A DNA stretch of 14,404 nucleotides from an uncultured bacterium (lineage in GTDB: Bacteria; Planctomycetota; UBA1135; GCA-002686595). The stretch spans positions 1 to 14,404 of the forward strand of contig CAJXRJ010000104.1 in the NCBI GenBank assembly GCA_913058555.1. The letters run 5' to 3'. Under the pieces are notes generated by a model. That model was not told the origin of the DNA, did not search any database, and saw only the letters and a program-made list of their open reading frames with translations. This document shows positions 13,861 to 14,404 of this stretch, piece by piece; positions within the stretch are counted from its first letter, which is position 1; every line of letters starts with the position of its first letter. A program made the position numbers and the translations under genes.

Positions 13861-14404
13861 TCAGCCGCCCAGCTCGACGATCCAGTCTTCGGCGCGCGGG
13901 TCCTGGCCACCCTCGTCGATGTAGCGTTTGAAGTCTTCGAGGGCGTGGCTGCCGTCCGCCAAGAAGTCCTTCCCGAGGACGCCAAGCAGGAAGTAAGCGT
14001 CGGCGAGGTTGTCGTCGAGGGTGACGGCCTGGCGAAGCGGGTCCACGGCCTGTTCGTACTGGCCCAGCTGGAATCGTGCGACTCCGAGAAAGTAGGACGC
14101 GCCCGCCGATCCGCCGCCTTCGCCTGCATACCTTCCGGCATTGGTCGCGCTCACCGCGGCCTTGTCCGGCTCGTCGAGCAGCAGCTCGATGCCCGCGCGA
14201 AGCTCGTAGAGCCGCGCCGCATCGGGGTCCCGGCGATCGATGTCGCTGAGTTGCTCTCGGATCTGGACGAGCTCGTCCGCGCGGAACTGGGCCACCGTCT
14301 GGAAGAGACCGAGGGCGCGGTCGTCCTCCGACGCGCTCATCGCTTCACGCAACTCGTCGCGCGCGTCGTCGTAGCGCTCCTGGCGGAAGTACGCAGCGCA
14401 TAGG
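13861..14404 (-). CDS. TPR-repeat protein, N-terminal part missing
   Basis: The C-terminal 181 codons of a minus-strand gene that continues past the window end. The frame is open to the last base, reading AAYFRQERYDDARDELREAM, so an apparent TTG start at 14352 is not the real one. Tetratricopeptide-type helix pairs are visible: the opening AAYFRQERYDDARDELREA segment, ARLYELRAGIELLLDEPDKA, ASYFLGVARFQLGQYEQAVD and ADAYFLLGVLGKDFLADGSHA, with typical small and Tyr/Leu positions. The C-terminus ends DPRAEDWIVELGG. TPR proteins are protein-interaction scaffolds, and no partner or location can be read here because the N-terminus is absent. The TGA stop lies directly against the TAA stop of the convergent gene ending at 13860. 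Confidence 0.82.
   Translation of the reverse strand, partial: LCAAYFRQERYDDARDELREAMSASEDDRALGLFQTVAQFRADELVQIREQLSDIDRRDPDAARLYELRAGIELLLDEPDKAAVSATNAGRYAGEGGGSAGASYFLGVARFQLGQYEQAVDPLRQAVTLDDNLADAYFLLGVLGKDFLADGSHALEDFKRYIDEGGQDPRAEDWIVELGG

Overview
This is a GC-rich bacterial window with 13 protein-coding loci and no RNA genes, CRISPR arrays or transposases that I can see. The best guess for the source is a marine-type Planctomycetota, probably a metagenome contig. The reasons are large secreted proteins with FG-GAP repeats, Asp-rich DCNGNGIPD-type calcium-binding stretches, and Cys-rich C-terminal domains starting like CDGDGSDGLCPC or YCGPAV, which I recall as characteristic of that phylum. 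A lipoprotein with carboxypeptidase-regulatory-like folds and a DUF1570-like protein fit the same picture. The lineage call is inference from protein style, not from a marker gene. Bases 1-25 are not genomic: they are the Nextera (Tn5) sequencing adapter left on the contig end.

Layout: 27-446 (+) is the C-terminal end of a secreted protein. 497-1330 (+) is thiD (thiamine pyrimidine kinase). 1493-2588 (-) is a frameshifted FG-GAP secreted protein whose C-terminal domain is homologous to that of the first gene. 2758-4260 (-) is a secreted protein joining MORN/YwqK-like repeats to a CAP domain. 4558-5629 (+) is a two-gene unit, a GlcG/HbpS-family protein followed after 4 nt by a CPBP-family membrane protease. 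5649-6893 (-) is threonine ammonia-lyase (ilvA, single ACT domain). A divergent 96-nt gap separates it from 6990-8273 (+), a polytopic membrane protein. 8366-9952 (+) is a secreted protein with three PPC-like repeats. 10002-11707 (+) is an alkC-idi pair coupled by an ATGA overlap. 11741-12844 (-) is a lipoprotein, 12883-13860 (+) a DUF1570-like protein that appears to have lost its zinc-peptidase residues, and 13861-14404 (-) a TPR protein running off the window.

The genes do not form one pathway. Housekeeping metabolism (ThiD, IlvA, Idi) and alkylation repair (AlkC) are interleaved with exported proteins of the cell surface or periplasm. I found no convincing new multi-gene system. The most rewarding leads are the shared C-terminal domain of the two exported proteins (possibly a sorting or anchoring module), the putative pseudopeptidase, the MORN-CAP fusion, and the decay of the FG-GAP gene at a repeated WYxNL codon block.
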